A stretch of 64,000 nt of DNA from Eubacterium barkeri (GCF_900107125.1 NZ_FNOU01000002.1:186001-250000); one strand, 5' to 3'; positions 1-8,877 are shown, counted from the stretch's first letter. A program made the numbers and translations. Notes: generated by a model from the letters alone, not told the origin.

Positions 1-1
1 T

Positions 2-646
2 CAGGATACGGGTATGGCGGTGGTCTTCATCACCCTGGGTCAGGATGTCCACATTGTAGGGGGGACCTTGTCCGATGCCATTCATGCCGGAGTCCGAAAG
101 GGGTACACCGAGGGCTACCTGAGGAAATCTGTTGTGGCAGACCCCCTGGACCGCAGGAATACGGAGGACAATACCCCCGCGGTTATTCACTACAACATCA
201 TTCCCGGAGATGCCCTCACTATCAAGGTGATGCCAAAGGGCTTTGGGTCTGAAAATACAAGTGCCATTAAAATGCTCAAGCCATCGGATGGCAAAAAAGG
301 GGTGATGGATTTCGTTTTGGAGGTCATCGAAAAAGGGGCCCCCAATGCCTGTGCCCCCATCATCGTTGGTGTGGGCATCGGCGGAACCTTTGAAAAAGCA
401 GCCCTTATGGCCAAGGAAGCCCTCTCCCGGCCCCTGGAGGCGCACCATCCCGATCCAGAATACGCCGGGATGGAGGAACAGCTTTTAATGGCGGCGAATC
501 AAACCGGCATTGGGCCAATGGGCCTCGGGGGCTTGTCCACGGTATTGGGTGTTGCCATCAATACCTATCCGACGCACATTGCAGGGTTACCTGTTGCGGT
601 CAATATCTGTTGTTATGTCAACCGCCATGCTGAGGCAGAATTGTGA
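2..646 (+). CDS. Fumarate hydratase (class I, Fe-S) alpha subunit, C-terminal part
   Basis: Iron-sulfur hydro-lyase subunit that interconverts malate and fumarate (or a close relative such as L(+)-tartrate dehydratase) in the cytoplasm. The reading frame is open to the left edge, so the N-terminus, including the first cluster-binding cysteine region, lies outside the window. Visible family features are the CAPIIVGVGIGG block and a glycine-rich GIGPMGLGG stretch. It is followed 3-10 bp later by the beta subunit, the usual arrangement of split class I fumarases in anaerobes. Fumarase and tartrate dehydratase cannot be separated from sequence alone, but fumarase is the likelier call. Confidence 0.88.
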   Translation, partial: QDTGMAVVFITLGQDVHIVGGTLSDAIHAGVRKGYTEGYLRKSVVADPLDRRNTEDNTPAVIHYNIIPGDALTIKVMPKGFGSENTSAIKMLKPSDGKKGVMDFVLEVIEKGAPNACAPIIVGVGIGGTFEKAALMAKEALSRPLEAHHPDPEYAGMEEQLLMAANQTGIGPMGLGGLSTVLGVAINTYPTHIAGLPVAVNICCYVNRHAEAEL

Positions 647-655
647 GGGATGACG

Positions 656-1216
656 ATGATTAAAGCCATAAAAGCACCACTGACCCCCAGTATGGCCAAA
701 TCCCTGGTTGCCGGGGACCATGTCCGTATTTCGGGGACCATTTACACCGCCCGGGATGCAGCCCATCAGCGGATGGTCGATGAATTAGAAAAAAAAGGGA
801 CCCTGCCCTTTGAGATCACCAATGAAATTATTTTTTATATGGGACCCTGCCCCGCTAAGCCCGGAAAGATCATCGGACCTGCAGGTCCGACAACCAGCCA
901 CCGGATGGACGCTTATACACCGCGGCTCTTGGAGGAAGGACTCCTGGGGATGATTGGTAAGGGGAACCGCTCCAAGGAAGTGATGGCATCCATTGTTCAA
1001 AAGGGAGCTGTGTATTTTGGCTGTGTGGGAGGGACCGGTGCTCTGTGTGCCCAGGCTGTCAAGTCTGTTGAAATCATAGCCTATGAGGATTTAGGTACAG
1101 AAGCCATCCGGCGGCTGGTGGTTGAGGATTTTCCGGCTATTGTTGTCATTGATAGCCAGGGGCAGAACCTTTATGAAACAGAACAATTAAAATATAGAAA
1201 TTATTCTTTTAAATAG
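656..1216 (+). CDS. Fumarate hydratase (class I) beta subunit
   Basis: Partner of the preceding alpha subunit; together they form the two-subunit class I hydro-lyase. The GPCPAKPGKIIGPAGPTTS segment and a length of about 186 aa fit the beta-subunit family. Two ATG codons are available, at 650 and 656. The only purine-rich ribosome-binding sequence (GAGGG, 645-649) is too close to the first and about 7 nt from the second, so 656 is preferred. The pair is probably cotranscribed with the aminotransferase that follows after 12 bp. Confidence 0.87.
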   Translation: MIKAIKAPLTPSMAKSLVAGDHVRISGTIYTARDAAHQRMVDELEKKGTLPFEITNEIIFYMGPCPAKPGKIIGPAGPTTSHRMDAYTPRLLEEGLLGMIGKGNRSKEVMASIVQKGAVYFGCVGGTGALCAQAVKSVEIIAYEDLGTEAIRRLVVEDFPAIVVIDSQGQNLYETEQLKYRNYSFK

Positions 1217-1228
1217 GAGGAAGATTTA

Positions 1229-2479
1229 ATGAGTAGAATGGTAATTGAAACATCTGTACGTGAGGCGGGGACTGATCCAATCTTCAGAGTAGCCGGTGCT
1301 GCAGCAAAACGCGCTGCAGAAATCGGCAAGGAATCGATCGTCAACTCAACTATCGGTGCGTTAATGGATGATGAGGGGGATTTGGTATGCTTCAAATCGG
1401 TTTACGATACATTAAAAGCACTGCCAAATCATGAGATTGCGAATTATGCCCCCATGCCAGGTACCCCACAGTTTCGGGAAAAGGTGGTGGAAGCCTGCTT
1501 TAAGTCCCATAAGCCAGAAGGACATATCCGTGCCGTTGCCACACCCGGTGGAACTGGTGCGATTCGCCATGCCATTGCAAATTACACGGAGTATGGTGAC
1601 AAGGTCTTAGTCCCCAATTGGTTCTGGGCACCCTATCGCACCATTGCCAATGAAAATCGTCGTGACATCCAGGAATTCGAAATGTTTGATGAAAAAGGGA
1701 GCTTCAATATTCCATCCTATAAAGAAAACATCTTAGACCTTCTGGAAAAGCAGGGGCGTGTCCTTTCCATTATGAACACCCCTGCCCATAATCCGACAGG
1801 GTATAGCATTTCAGATACGCAGTGGAAAGAATTGGTAGCTTTTTACAGCGAAACAGCCAGCGCAAACCCAGACAAGCGCCTCATCATTGTTTGTGATATT
1901 GCCTATATTGATTTCGCCGGTCAGGGGGATGATGCCCGGGCATTTATGGAATTGCTCACTGGGCTCCCGGAAAATGTACTTATCCTCTATGCCTTTAGCG
2001 CATCCAAGAGCTTTACCATGTACGGATTGCGTAATGGGGCGCTGATTTGTGTGGCTCCGACTGAAGAAATTGCGGCTGAATTTGAAGCTTCCTGTGCCTA
2101 CTCCACCCGGGGAACCTGGTCTAATGGAACCCGAGGTGCCATGCAGACCCTGGCCACGATTTTTTCTGATGATGATTTGCAAAATACTTTTTTTGCAGAA
2201 CAGACCTTCCATCGCGGCATTCTGCAGCATCGTGCCAAGGCTTTTGTTGAAAATGCAGAAAAGATCGGATTGGAAATCTGTGCATATCATGATGGGTTTT
2301 TCCTGAGTATTCCCTGCGACAATCCGGTTGCGGTTTCTGATCGTTTAATGGACGAAAACTTCTTTATTGTTGCTTTAAAGAAGGGGTTGCGCTTTGCACC
2401 TTGTGCTGTATCGGAAGAAAAATGTGCCAAAGCTCCAAAAATGATTTTAGAAGCAATCAAAGAAGTAAATGGTAAGTAA
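1229..2479 (+). CDS. PLP-dependent class I/II aminotransferase
   Basis: 416-aa fold-type I aminotransferase related to aspartate/aromatic aminotransferases. The pyridoxal-phosphate lysine sits in SASKSFTMYGLR (about residue 258), the PLP-binding Asn-Pro-Thr-Gly in NTPAHNPTG, and the Asp/Tyr pair in CDIAYIDF. AGGAGG at 1216-1221 sets the start. Placement next to fumarase suggests linking oxaloacetate and dicarboxylic acids to amino acid nitrogen, for example aspartate transamination, but the substrate is an inference. The next gene, a LacI regulator, begins 20 bp after the stop. Confidence 0.85.
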   Translation: MSRMVIETSVREAGTDPIFRVAGAAAKRAAEIGKESIVNSTIGALMDDEGDLVCFKSVYDTLKALPNHEIANYAPMPGTPQFREKVVEACFKSHKPEGHIRAVATPGGTGAIRHAIANYTEYGDKVLVPNWFWAPYRTIANENRRDIQEFEMFDEKGSFNIPSYKENILDLLEKQGRVLSIMNTPAHNPTGYSISDTQWKELVAFYSETASANPDKRLIIVCDIAYIDFAGQGDDARAFMELLTGLPENVLILYAFSASKSFTMYGLRNGALICVAPTEEIAAEFEASCAYSTRGTWSNGTRGAMQTLATIFSDDDLQNTFFAEQTFHRGILQHRAKAFVENAEKIGLEICAYHDGFFLSIPCDNPVAVSDRLMDENFFIVALKKGLRFAPCAVSEEKCAKAPKMILEAIKEVNGK

Positions 2480-2499
2480 GAGTTTAAAGGAGATTTGTT

Positions 2500-3507
2500 A
2501 TGAAGGTTAAAATTGTTGATGTCGCTCGGGAAGCGAATGTTTCAGTTGCGACGGTTTCCCGTGTTGTCAATAATATTCCATTGGTCAATGAAGAGACACG
2601 GGAACGTGTTCTTGCCGCCATTAAAAAAACGGGCTACAAGCCAAATGCCATCGCCCGGAGCTTAAAAATTCAAAAAACAAACACCTTGGGCATTATGATT
2701 CCAGATATTTCCAATCCATTTTATACAGAAATTGTACGTGGAGCTGAAGATGTCTGTGGCATCTATAACTACAATATCATTCTGAGTAACACAGATTTTG
2801 ACCTTGAAAAAGAGAAAAAAAGTCTGGATGTTTTAGTTGAAAAGCAATGCGATGGGATAATCTACGTTGGAAAGCATCTTTCGGAAGAAATGCGTAAGGA
2901 GCTCATCGATGCGCCCTCAGAAATCGTGTTGGGATGTGTTCCTGATGAATCCGGCAAGCTATCCGGGGTGCTCATTGATAACGAAACCGCCGCCTATGAC
3001 CTGGCGAAAAAATGTATCGAAATGGGCCACACCAGAAATGCCCTGTTCTGCGACGAGTTCCAGGACGGTTATATCAACGTTAAGCGGATGGAAGGCATTA
3101 AACGCGCCTATAACGATTCCGGCATTCCCTTTGATGAATCATTAGTCTTTTATGGCAATGCCAGTGTACTGGGGGGCTACCACATGATGGAAGACGCCTT
3201 GGATTCTGGTAAAGACTTCACCAACGTATTTTGCTATAACGACCAAATCGCTTTGGGTGCTATTCGGGCAGCCGAGGACAAGGGGAAATCTGTACCGGAA
3301 GAAATCAGTGTTTGTGGCTTTAATGATTTCTGGATTTCCGAATGGACACGCCCAGAAATAACTACCATTGGACAACCCATGTACGATATTGGGGCAGTGG
3401 CTACTCGGATGCTCATTAAAATGTGTGAAAAAGAAGAGTCTGAAACCAAAACTCTCAATGTTCCCTACGAGCTGGTTATCCGAAAATCTGTGGCTGACCG
3501 CCGCTAA
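2500..3507 (+). CDS. LacI/GalR family transcriptional regulator
   Basis: 335-aa repressor-type regulator. The N-terminal helix-turn-helix (VDVAREANVSVATVSRVVN, residues 4-23) is followed by the hinge and a periplasmic-binding-protein-like effector domain (from about residue 60, LGIMIPDISNPFYTEIVRG). AAAGGAG lies 7 nt before the ATG. It is immediately downstream of the fumarase/aminotransferase genes and may act on that operon, but no operator was identified. Its effector is unknown. Confidence 0.9.
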   Translation: MKVKIVDVAREANVSVATVSRVVNNIPLVNEETRERVLAAIKKTGYKPNAIARSLKIQKTNTLGIMIPDISNPFYTEIVRGAEDVCGIYNYNIILSNTDFDLEKEKKSLDVLVEKQCDGIIYVGKHLSEEMRKELIDAPSEIVLGCVPDESGKLSGVLIDNETAAYDLAKKCIEMGHTRNALFCDEFQDGYINVKRMEGIKRAYNDSGIPFDESLVFYGNASVLGGYHMMEDALDSGKDFTNVFCYNDQIALGAIRAAEDKGKSVPEEISVCGFNDFWISEWTRPEITTIGQPMYDIGAVATRMLIKMCEKEESETKTLNVPYELVIRKSVADRR

Positions 3508-3512
3508 TTTCC

Positions 3513-4688
3513 ATGGGGGAGTGTAATAATATACAGCGTCTCCACAGGGATGGTAAGGAAATTATCCTTGTGGGAACAGCCCATGTATCGCCATCCAGTG
3601 TAGCAGAGGTTAAAGCGGTTATTGAGGCGGAGCAGCCCGATTCTGTTTGTGTTGAACTTGATCCTGGGCGATATAAAGCCCTGGAAGAAAAAGATCAATG
3701 GAAAAATGCCGATATTGTCAAAATAATCAAATCCGGGAAAGCTGGATTCCTCTTTGCAAATATTATTTTATCAAACTATCAAAGAAAACTCGCTGATCAA
3801 TTTGGCATCCAATCTGGTCAGGAGATGCTTCAGGCCATTGCATCGGCTAAAGATTGCCATGCTGAGCTGGTCTTAGCCGACCGTGATATTCAAACAACCT
3901 TTATCCGGATTTGGCGTGGCTGCAGCCTGTGGGAAAAATGCAAGTTGATGGTCACCATTATGATGAGCATCATCGATAATGAAGCAATTACCGAGGAAGA
4001 GCTGGAAACCCTTAAGGGTGAGGACATGCTCACCGCAGCACTGTCCGAACTGGGGGATTCCTTTCATGGTGTTAAAACCTACTTAGTGGATGAACGAGAT
4101 GCATATCTGGCGGATCAAATTGATCATGCTCTGGGATCGAAAATCATTGCGGTTGTCGGTGCCGCACATATTCCAGGGATTTGTGAAAAAATTGGAACCG
4201 ATGTGAATATTAATGCATTATCAGAGACCCCGCCAAAATCAGTGGCTGGAAAATTGATTGGGTGGAGCATTCCCTTTCTTTTAGTGGCCTTAGTCATTTT
4301 GACCTTTACCGTGAATCCGGATTCAGGCTGGAGCCAAACCGTCAATTGGTTGGTTCTGACCATGGGCGGGGCAGGCTTAGGTGCCTTAATTTCCCTGCCA
4401 CACCCCTTAACCGTCTTAACAGCTATTGTGATGGCCCCTATATCCGCTTTAAGCCCTGTATTGGCGGCGGGATGGTTTTCCGGGCTCATGGAAGCCCATT
4501 TGAGAAAGCCCAAGGTGGAGGATTTTGAACACCTTGCAACGGATCTGACCTCTCCAAAGGGCTTTTGGAAGAATAAGGTGACTAAGATCCTATTAGTCGT
4601 CATCACAACCAATTTGGGGTGCGCTCTTGGTAACATCATTGGCAGTCTGCATGTCATTCAAGTGTTTTTCAGCACTTTTTTAAACTGA
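3513..4688 (+). CDS. TraB/GumN family membrane protein
   Basis: 391-aa protein with an N-terminal TraB domain (GTAHVSPSSVAEV near residue 22; conserved Glu in VCVELDPGRY; a second GAAHIPGI block near residue 217) and a C-terminal membrane region of about three to four hydrophobic segments (residues 245-390). The family is named for the enterococcal pheromone-shutdown protein TraB and is often proposed to have proteolytic or peptide-sequestering activity; the substrate here is unknown. The first ATG (3513) is 5 bp after the LacI stop and lacks an upstream ribosome-binding site. A GGGGGAG motif lies inside the first codons, 9 nt before an in-frame ATA at 3531, so the true start is uncertain. 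Confidence 0.8.
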   Translation: MGECNNIQRLHRDGKEIILVGTAHVSPSSVAEVKAVIEAEQPDSVCVELDPGRYKALEEKDQWKNADIVKIIKSGKAGFLFANIILSNYQRKLADQFGIQSGQEMLQAIASAKDCHAELVLADRDIQTTFIRIWRGCSLWEKCKLMVTIMMSIIDNEAITEEELETLKGEDMLTAALSELGDSFHGVKTYLVDERDAYLADQIDHALGSKIIAVVGAAHIPGICEKIGTDVNINALSETPPKSVAGKLIGWSIPFLLVALVILTFTVNPDSGWSQTVNWLVLTMGGAGLGALISLPHPLTVLTAIVMAPISALSPVLAAGWFSGLMEAHLRKPKVEDFEHLATDLTSPKGFWKNKVTKILLVVITTNLGCALGNIIGSLHVIQVFFSTFLN

Positions 4689-4719
4689 AATATTATAACA
4701 TGATATAGAAAAAATATAC

Positions 4720-4748
4720 TTGTTATTGTATACAACGTGCGGTATAAT
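4720..4748 (+). promoter_or_regulatory. Promoter of the amino acid ABC importer operon, with palindrome
   Basis: TTGTTA (4720-4725) and TATAAT (4743-4748) are separated by 17 bp. The spacer starts with the perfect 10-bp palindrome TTGTATACAA (4726-4735), a possible repressor site. The lipoprotein gene starts 34 bp downstream. Confidence 0.65.
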
Positions 4749-4782
4749 TCCCTTAAACTTTATTTAATTTAGGAGGAAACCA

Positions 4783-5610
4783 ATGAAGAAGAAAATAATG
4801 GCCCTGGGTCTGGTTGTCATGCTGTCGGCCATGATATTCGCAGGATGTGGTTCAACCAGCAAAGAATCCAATGCGAATCCCATTGCGGACGGGAAACTGA
4901 CCATTGCAGTGGACGACACTTATTTACCCATGGAATTCAGAGATGATCAAAACAATTTAGTGGGCTTTGACATCGACTTTGCCAATGCGTTGTCTAAGGC
5001 ATTGGGTGTAGAAGTGGAATTCACCACCGTTGCCTGGGATGGAATTTTCAATGGCTTAAACGCCAGTCAGTACGATGCCATTATTTCCAGTACCAGCATT
5101 ACACCGGAGCGTCAAAATGGATTTAATCAAACCAATCCATATATCTCTAACGGTATCGTCATCGTATCACGGACAGATGCCACACCCATTGCCAGTTTTG
5201 AAGCCCTTGACGGAAAAACCTTAGGGGCCCAAATTGAAACATCGGCAGATATTGCCGCTAAAAAATTAAAAGAGGATAAGGGCACCAATGTTGAGATCAA
5301 GGAATTTGATGGTATGCTCGATGCCTTTTCTGCCTTAAAGGGAAAACAGATCGATAATATTATCACTGATATTGGCGTTGCAGAGTATTATGCGGCCATC
5401 GATCCTGAAACCTTTGTTGTTACCTCGCCAACCTTGACCAACGAGCCCATTGGTATCACCGTTCGTAAGGGAGAGGATGATTTTACAAAGACCTTAAATG
5501 ATGCGATTAAAAAGCTTCAGGATGACGGAACGATGACAGAAATTTCAATGAAGTGGTTCAAGAAAGATATGACGAAGGACATCGATACCAGTCTGAACGT
5601 CATAGAATAA
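4783..5610 (+). CDS. Amino acid ABC transporter substrate-binding lipoprotein
   Basis: 275-aa extracellular solute-binding protein (family 3) that captures a polar amino acid and delivers it to the permease encoded next. The N-terminus is a lipoprotein signal: KKK, a hydrophobic core, then FAGCG with the lipobox cysteine at residue 22. The mature part shows the family-3 pattern (GFDIDFANALSKALGV, DGIFNGLNASQYDAII). AGGAGG is 6 nt before the ATG. First gene of a three-gene importer operon. The exact amino acid is not deducible from sequence. Confidence 0.92.
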   Translation: MKKKIMALGLVVMLSAMIFAGCGSTSKESNANPIADGKLTIAVDDTYLPMEFRDDQNNLVGFDIDFANALSKALGVEVEFTTVAWDGIFNGLNASQYDAIISSTSITPERQNGFNQTNPYISNGIVIVSRTDATPIASFEALDGKTLGAQIETSADIAAKKLKEDKGTNVEIKEFDGMLDAFSALKGKQIDNIITDIGVAEYYAAIDPETFVVTSPTLTNEPIGITVRKGEDDFTKTLNDAIKKLQDDGTMTEISMKWFKKDMTKDIDTSLNVIE

Positions 5611-5625
5611 TATTAAAGTAATCTG

Positions 5626-5655
5626 ACAAGGAGTATGATACACCATGCTCCTTGT
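5626..5655 (+). promoter_or_regulatory. Intergenic hairpin between binding-protein and permease genes
   Basis: ACAAGGAG-T-ATG pairs with CAT-G-CTCCTTGT (12 positions, one G-T pair, 6-nt loop) and has no following T-run. Hairpins in this position are known to stabilise the upstream binding-protein mRNA or reduce downstream expression, giving excess binding protein over permease. That role is inferred here. Confidence 0.55.
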
Positions 5656-5679
5656 ATTACTGAATAAGGAGCGATTATT

Positions 5680-6345
5680 TTGTTAAACGAGACCCAATTG
5701 TGGGCAATTTTTGATGGGACATTAGTGACATTAAAAATTGCCTTAGTTGCCATTATTTTTGGCGCAGTCTTCGGAGTGATTGTTGCCCTGGGACGTATTT
5801 CTAAAAATAAAGTTACCAACGGATTATCCTGGTTTTATGTCTGGTTCTTCAGAGGGACACCGCTATTGTTACAGCTTTTCATCATTTTTTATGCTGTGCC
5901 GATTATATATTTAGACATCACGGGATTAACCTTTGAAATTGATCCAATGATTTGTGCATATATTACTTTTTCACTCAATTCAACCGCTTATTTGGCGGAA
6001 ATGATTCGAGCTGCCATCGAATCCATTGATCATGGACAGATGGAGGCAGCTAAAGCACTTGGCATGAGCTATCGCCAGGCGATGACGCGGATCATCATTC
6101 CCCAAACCTATAAACGGCTTGTTGCACCAGTCGGGAATGAACTCATCATGCTGTTAAAAGACACATCCCTTGTCTCAACCATCGCATTATTTGATGTTCT
6201 AAGAACGGTGAAGACCATGGCGAGTTCAACGGGAAATTGGGTATATTATGTCTATGCAGCTGTAATATATCTTTTCTTAACAACGATTCTACAAGTTATT
6301 TTTGATAAAATCGAAAAGAAGCTTGGCGTTTATGAGAAAAGGTAG
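5680..6345 (+). CDS. Amino acid ABC transporter permease (HisM/GlnP type)
   Basis: 221-aa inner-membrane permease with about five transmembrane segments. The EAA-loop that contacts the ATPase is visible as GQMEAAKALGMSYRQAMTRI (about residues 123-142). It begins with TTG, fixed by AAGGAG at 5666-5671 eight nt upstream; no ATG or GTG sits at that distance. Second gene of the importer operon, ending directly before the ATPase gene. Confidence 0.93.
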   Translation: MLNETQLWAIFDGTLVTLKIALVAIIFGAVFGVIVALGRISKNKVTNGLSWFYVWFFRGTPLLLQLFIIFYAVPIIYLDITGLTFEIDPMICAYITFSLNSTAYLAEMIRAAIESIDHGQMEAAKALGMSYRQAMTRIIIPQTYKRLVAPVGNELIMLLKDTSLVSTIALFDVLRTVKTMASSTGNWVYYVYAAVIYLFLTTILQVIFDKIEKKLGVYEKR

Positions 6346-6354
6346 GTGATTGTC

Positions 6355-7113
6355 ATGAGTATGGTAAAAGTTAAGAATATAAAAAAGCACTTTGGTGATT
6401 TGGAAGTGCTCAAAGGCATTGATCTAGAAGTTGTCCAGGGGGAAGTTGTGTGTATCATTGGGCCCAGTGGATCAGGAAAAAGCACAATGCTGCGCTGTTT
6501 GAATCGGCTGGAACGTATTTCAGATGGCGAAATCTATATAGAAGATGAACTCATGGAAAAACGTCAAAATGACCATGATATTGAACATATTGATCCCAGC
6601 AAGTTACAGAATCTCTGTTGCGATTTAGGGATGGTTTTTCAGAACTTTAATCTCTTTCCCCATTTGACCGTCATCGACAATATTACCATTGCACCACGTA
6701 TTGTTCGAAAACAAGATGCAAAAGAAATTGAAGCACGGGCTGTGGAGCTGCTGGATATGGTCGGGTTAGCCGATAAAAAGGACGAATATCCCGTTCGCTT
6801 ATCTGGAGGGCAGCAGCAACGTGTGGCCATTGCAAGGGCCTTAGCCATGAATCCTAAAATCATGCTTTTCGATGAGCCCACGTCAGCACTGGACCCGGAG
6901 CTCGTCGGTGAAGTACTCAACACGATGAAGGAACTGGCCAATGATGGGATGACGATGCTAATTGTCACCCATGAAATTGGTTTTGCCCGGGAAGTGGCGG
7001 ACCGGGTCATCTTTATGGATGATGGGGTGATTTGCGAAGAAGGGACACCAGAGGAAGTCCTTGTAAATCCCAAAGAGGATCGGACCAAAAGCTTTTTAAA
7101 TAAAATTTTATAA
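6355..7113 (+). CDS. Amino acid ABC transporter ATP-binding protein
   Basis: 252-aa ATPase of the GlnQ/HisP class that powers the importer. Walker A is GPSGSGKST (near residue 37), the signature [15 protein letters not shown], and Walker [15 protein letters not shown]. The frame is open from a GTG at 6346, but the AGGTAGGTG sequence at 6340-6348 points to the ATG at 6355 as the start. A strong terminator follows, closing the operon. Confidence 0.94.
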   Translation: MSMVKVKNIKKHFGDLEVLKGIDLEVVQGEVVCIIGPSGSGKSTMLRCLNRLERISDGEIYIEDELMEKRQNDHDIEHIDPSKLQNLCCDLGMVFQNFNLFPHLTVIDNITIAPRIVRKQDAKEIEARAVELLDMVGLADKKDEYPVRLSGGQQQRVAIARALAMNPKIMLFDEPTSALDPELVGEVLNTMKELANDGMTMLIVTHEIGFAREVADRVIFMDDGVICEEGTPEEVLVNPKEDRTKSFLNKIL

Positions 7114-7123
7114 AATAATCCCG

Positions 7124-7158
7124 AAGGTCTTTGCCAATTGGTGCAAAGGCCTTTTTTA
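7124..7158 (+). terminator. Rho-independent terminator after ABC importer
   Basis: GGTCTTTGC (7126-7134) pairs with GCAAAGGCC (7143-7151) and is followed by a run of six T. Confidence 0.85.
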
Positions 7159-7179
7159 AACTTAAATTTTTTTAAGTTT
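7158..7179. repeat. Perfect AT-only inverted repeat
   Basis: AAACTTAAA (7158-7166) and TTTAAGTTT (7171-7179) are perfect inverted copies around a TTTT loop, directly behind the terminator and 10 bp before the next -35 element. It could be an operator or a second terminator stem. Confidence 0.5.
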
Positions 7180-7189
7180 AAAAAAAGGC

Positions 7190-7217
7190 TTGATTTCAAA
7201 AGGCCTTATGTTACAAT
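7190..7217 (+). promoter_or_regulatory. Promoter of PHP phosphatase gene
   Basis: TTGATT (7190-7195), 16-bp spacer, TACAAT (7212-7217), 19 bp before the start codon. Confidence 0.55.
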
Positions 7218-7236
7218 ACTTTAGGAGGGAACAGAA

Positions 7237-8085
7237 ATGATCCAATCAAATTATCATATTCATTCAACGTATTGCGATGGTGAAGCATCCATTTTAGAAA
7301 TGGCCCAGGCTGCCCAAAAAGAAGGGTTGAAAAGCATTGGGTTCACCAGCCATCTTCCCCTTAAATATCCCAACGACTGGACAATGTCGCCCGAAGCCAT
7401 CCCCAATTATTTTTTAGAGATTAAAAACACCCAAGACGCCTATGAGGGTATTATGGCTATTTTTACTGGAATGGAAATAGATTATTATCTCGATTCCAAA
7501 GGTTTTTCAAATTTAGCCAAAGAAATGATGCCGAAATTGGATTTTTTTATTGGCAGTATCCATACCATGGGGTGCCTTTCTGATGGAACAGGTGCAGATA
7601 TTGATTATACCCTGGAAATTTTCACCAAAGGACTTCAGGAGCTTTATGGGGGCGATATCCAAAAACTTGTCAAAGAATATTATGGCGGAATTGCGGATAT
7701 GGCAATACAGTACAAACCAGACATCATCGGGCATTTTGACTTAATCAAAAAGAACAACGCCCATGGGCGCTTTTTTAATGAGTCTGATTCATGGTATCAA
7801 GGGACATGGATGGATACCTTAAAAGTGATTCAGAAGACGGATTGTATGATTGAAGTCAATACCGGAGGGATGATGCGTTATGGCAAAGAGATGCTGTATC
7901 CCACAATACCAATGCTGATCGAAATTCTAAAAATGGGAATTCCCATTACCATTAATGCGGATAGCCATCAGGTTGGAGGGATTTGCTATGCATACCCGGA
8001 AACCGAAGCATTATTAAAAGAAATTGGTTTTCATGAATATCGTATTTTTGATGGTTTTCAATGGAATGGCAAGATATTATCGTAA
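7237..8085 (+). CDS. PHP-family histidinol-phosphatase-like phosphoesterase
   Basis: 282-aa metal-dependent phosphoesterase with the PHP motif set: HIHSTYCDG (HxH plus Asp), FTSHLPL, GMEIDYY, GSIHTM, IIGHFDLI, and the final NADSH. This matches HisK-type histidinol-phosphatase (L-histidinol phosphate to histidinol, histidine synthesis). No other his gene is in the window, so another phosphoester substrate is possible. TAGGAGGG lies 7 nt before the ATG. Confidence 0.8.
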   Translation: MIQSNYHIHSTYCDGEASILEMAQAAQKEGLKSIGFTSHLPLKYPNDWTMSPEAIPNYFLEIKNTQDAYEGIMAIFTGMEIDYYLDSKGFSNLAKEMMPKLDFFIGSIHTMGCLSDGTGADIDYTLEIFTKGLQELYGGDIQKLVKEYYGGIADMAIQYKPDIIGHFDLIKKNNAHGRFFNESDSWYQGTWMDTLKVIQKTDCMIEVNTGGMMRYGKEMLYPTIPMLIEILKMGIPITINADSHQVGGICYAYPETEALLKEIGFHEYRIFDGFQWNGKILS

Positions 8086-8102
8086 TTTATTAGTGATAAT
8101 GG

Positions 8103-8130
8103 TTTACAAAATAGATAATAGTGTTATACT
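8103..8130 (+). promoter_or_regulatory. Promoter of HTH-CBS regulator
   Basis: TTTACA (8103-8108), 16-bp spacer, TATACT (8125-8130). The regulator start lies about 37 bp downstream. Confidence 0.5.
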
Positions 8131-8166
8131 TTATCTTATAAAAGACACGTGAATGGTGGTGCTGTA

Positions 8167-8805
8167 ATGGAGTTATCCAAAAGACAAAATAGAATAATTG
8201 ACATTGTGAAGAAACATGAACCAGTGAAGAGTACCGAAATCGCTGAAGAACTTGGGGTAAACCGGGCTACAATTCGCCCGGATTTAAAACTTTTAACCAT
8301 GGTCGGCATTTTGGAAGCGAAGCGTAAGGTTGGCTATCAATATACCGGAAGAACATTGCTGCATATGACTGGCAGCTACATTAAAACCATTAATATTATG
8401 GATATCCAGTCGGAACCCACCACGGTTTCAGAGGAAACAACCATCTATGATGGGATTATCACCATGTTTACTAAAAATGCGGGAACGATCTATGTCGTCG
8501 ACGGGGAATATCTTTCTGGTATTGTGAGCCGTAAGGATTTCATGAAGAGCATGATTGGACGAAAGGACATTGAGTCCCTGCCGATTCCAATTATCATGAC
8601 GCGGATGCCAAATATTGTATATCTTGAAGAGGATGAAACGGTGTATGATGCTGCTGTTAAAACCATGAAATATGAGGTGGAGTCCCTGCCCATTGTCCGT
8701 AAAGTAACGGATGAAAAAGGTCGGAATCGGCTGCAGCTTATTGGAAAGGTGTCCCGAACCAATATCACACGTTATGTTGTCAATTTAGGGCAAGAAGATG
8801 ATTAA
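8167..8805 (+). CDS. CcpN-like transcriptional regulator (HTH + two CBS domains)
   Basis: 212-aa cytoplasmic regulator with an N-terminal winged helix-turn-helix (RQNRIIDIVKKHEPVKSTEI, then NRATIRPDLKLL) and a pair of CBS domains from about residue 75 to 205 that normally sense adenine nucleotides. The family includes CcpN/YqzB, which controls gluconeogenic genes in bacilli. It sits 72 bp before ppdK in the same orientation, suggesting control of PEP/pyruvate interconversion. A GTG at 8149 would add six residues; the ATG at 8167 behind GGTGGT is preferred. Confidence 0.82.
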   Translation: MELSKRQNRIIDIVKKHEPVKSTEIAEELGVNRATIRPDLKLLTMVGILEAKRKVGYQYTGRTLLHMTGSYIKTINIMDIQSEPTTVSEETTIYDGIITMFTKNAGTIYVVDGEYLSGIVSRKDFMKSMIGRKDIESLPIPIIMTRMPNIVYLEEDETVYDAAVKTMKYEVESLPIVRKVTDEKGRNRLQLIGKVSRTNITRYVVNLGQEDD

Positions 8806-8816
8806 TCATTGGATTG

Positions 8817-8836
8817 AATAGGCGGTTATGCCTATT
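8817..8836. repeat. Inverted repeat between regulator and ppdK
   Basis: AATAGGC (8817-8823) and GCCTATT (8830-8836) are perfect inverted arms with a 6-nt loop and no T-run, 42 bp before the ppdK start. This is a candidate binding site for the adjacent CBS regulator. Confidence 0.45.
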
Positions 8837-8877
8837 GATCATAAAGTTTCTCTCGAACATCCATAGGAGGTAATATT

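Noticed and set aside
4124-4657. 177-codon antisense frame opposite the TraB-family gene
   Set aside because: Shadow of the membrane-domain coding sequence, with no initiation signal or family resemblance. The same judgement was made for 1811-2290 and 6639-7199.
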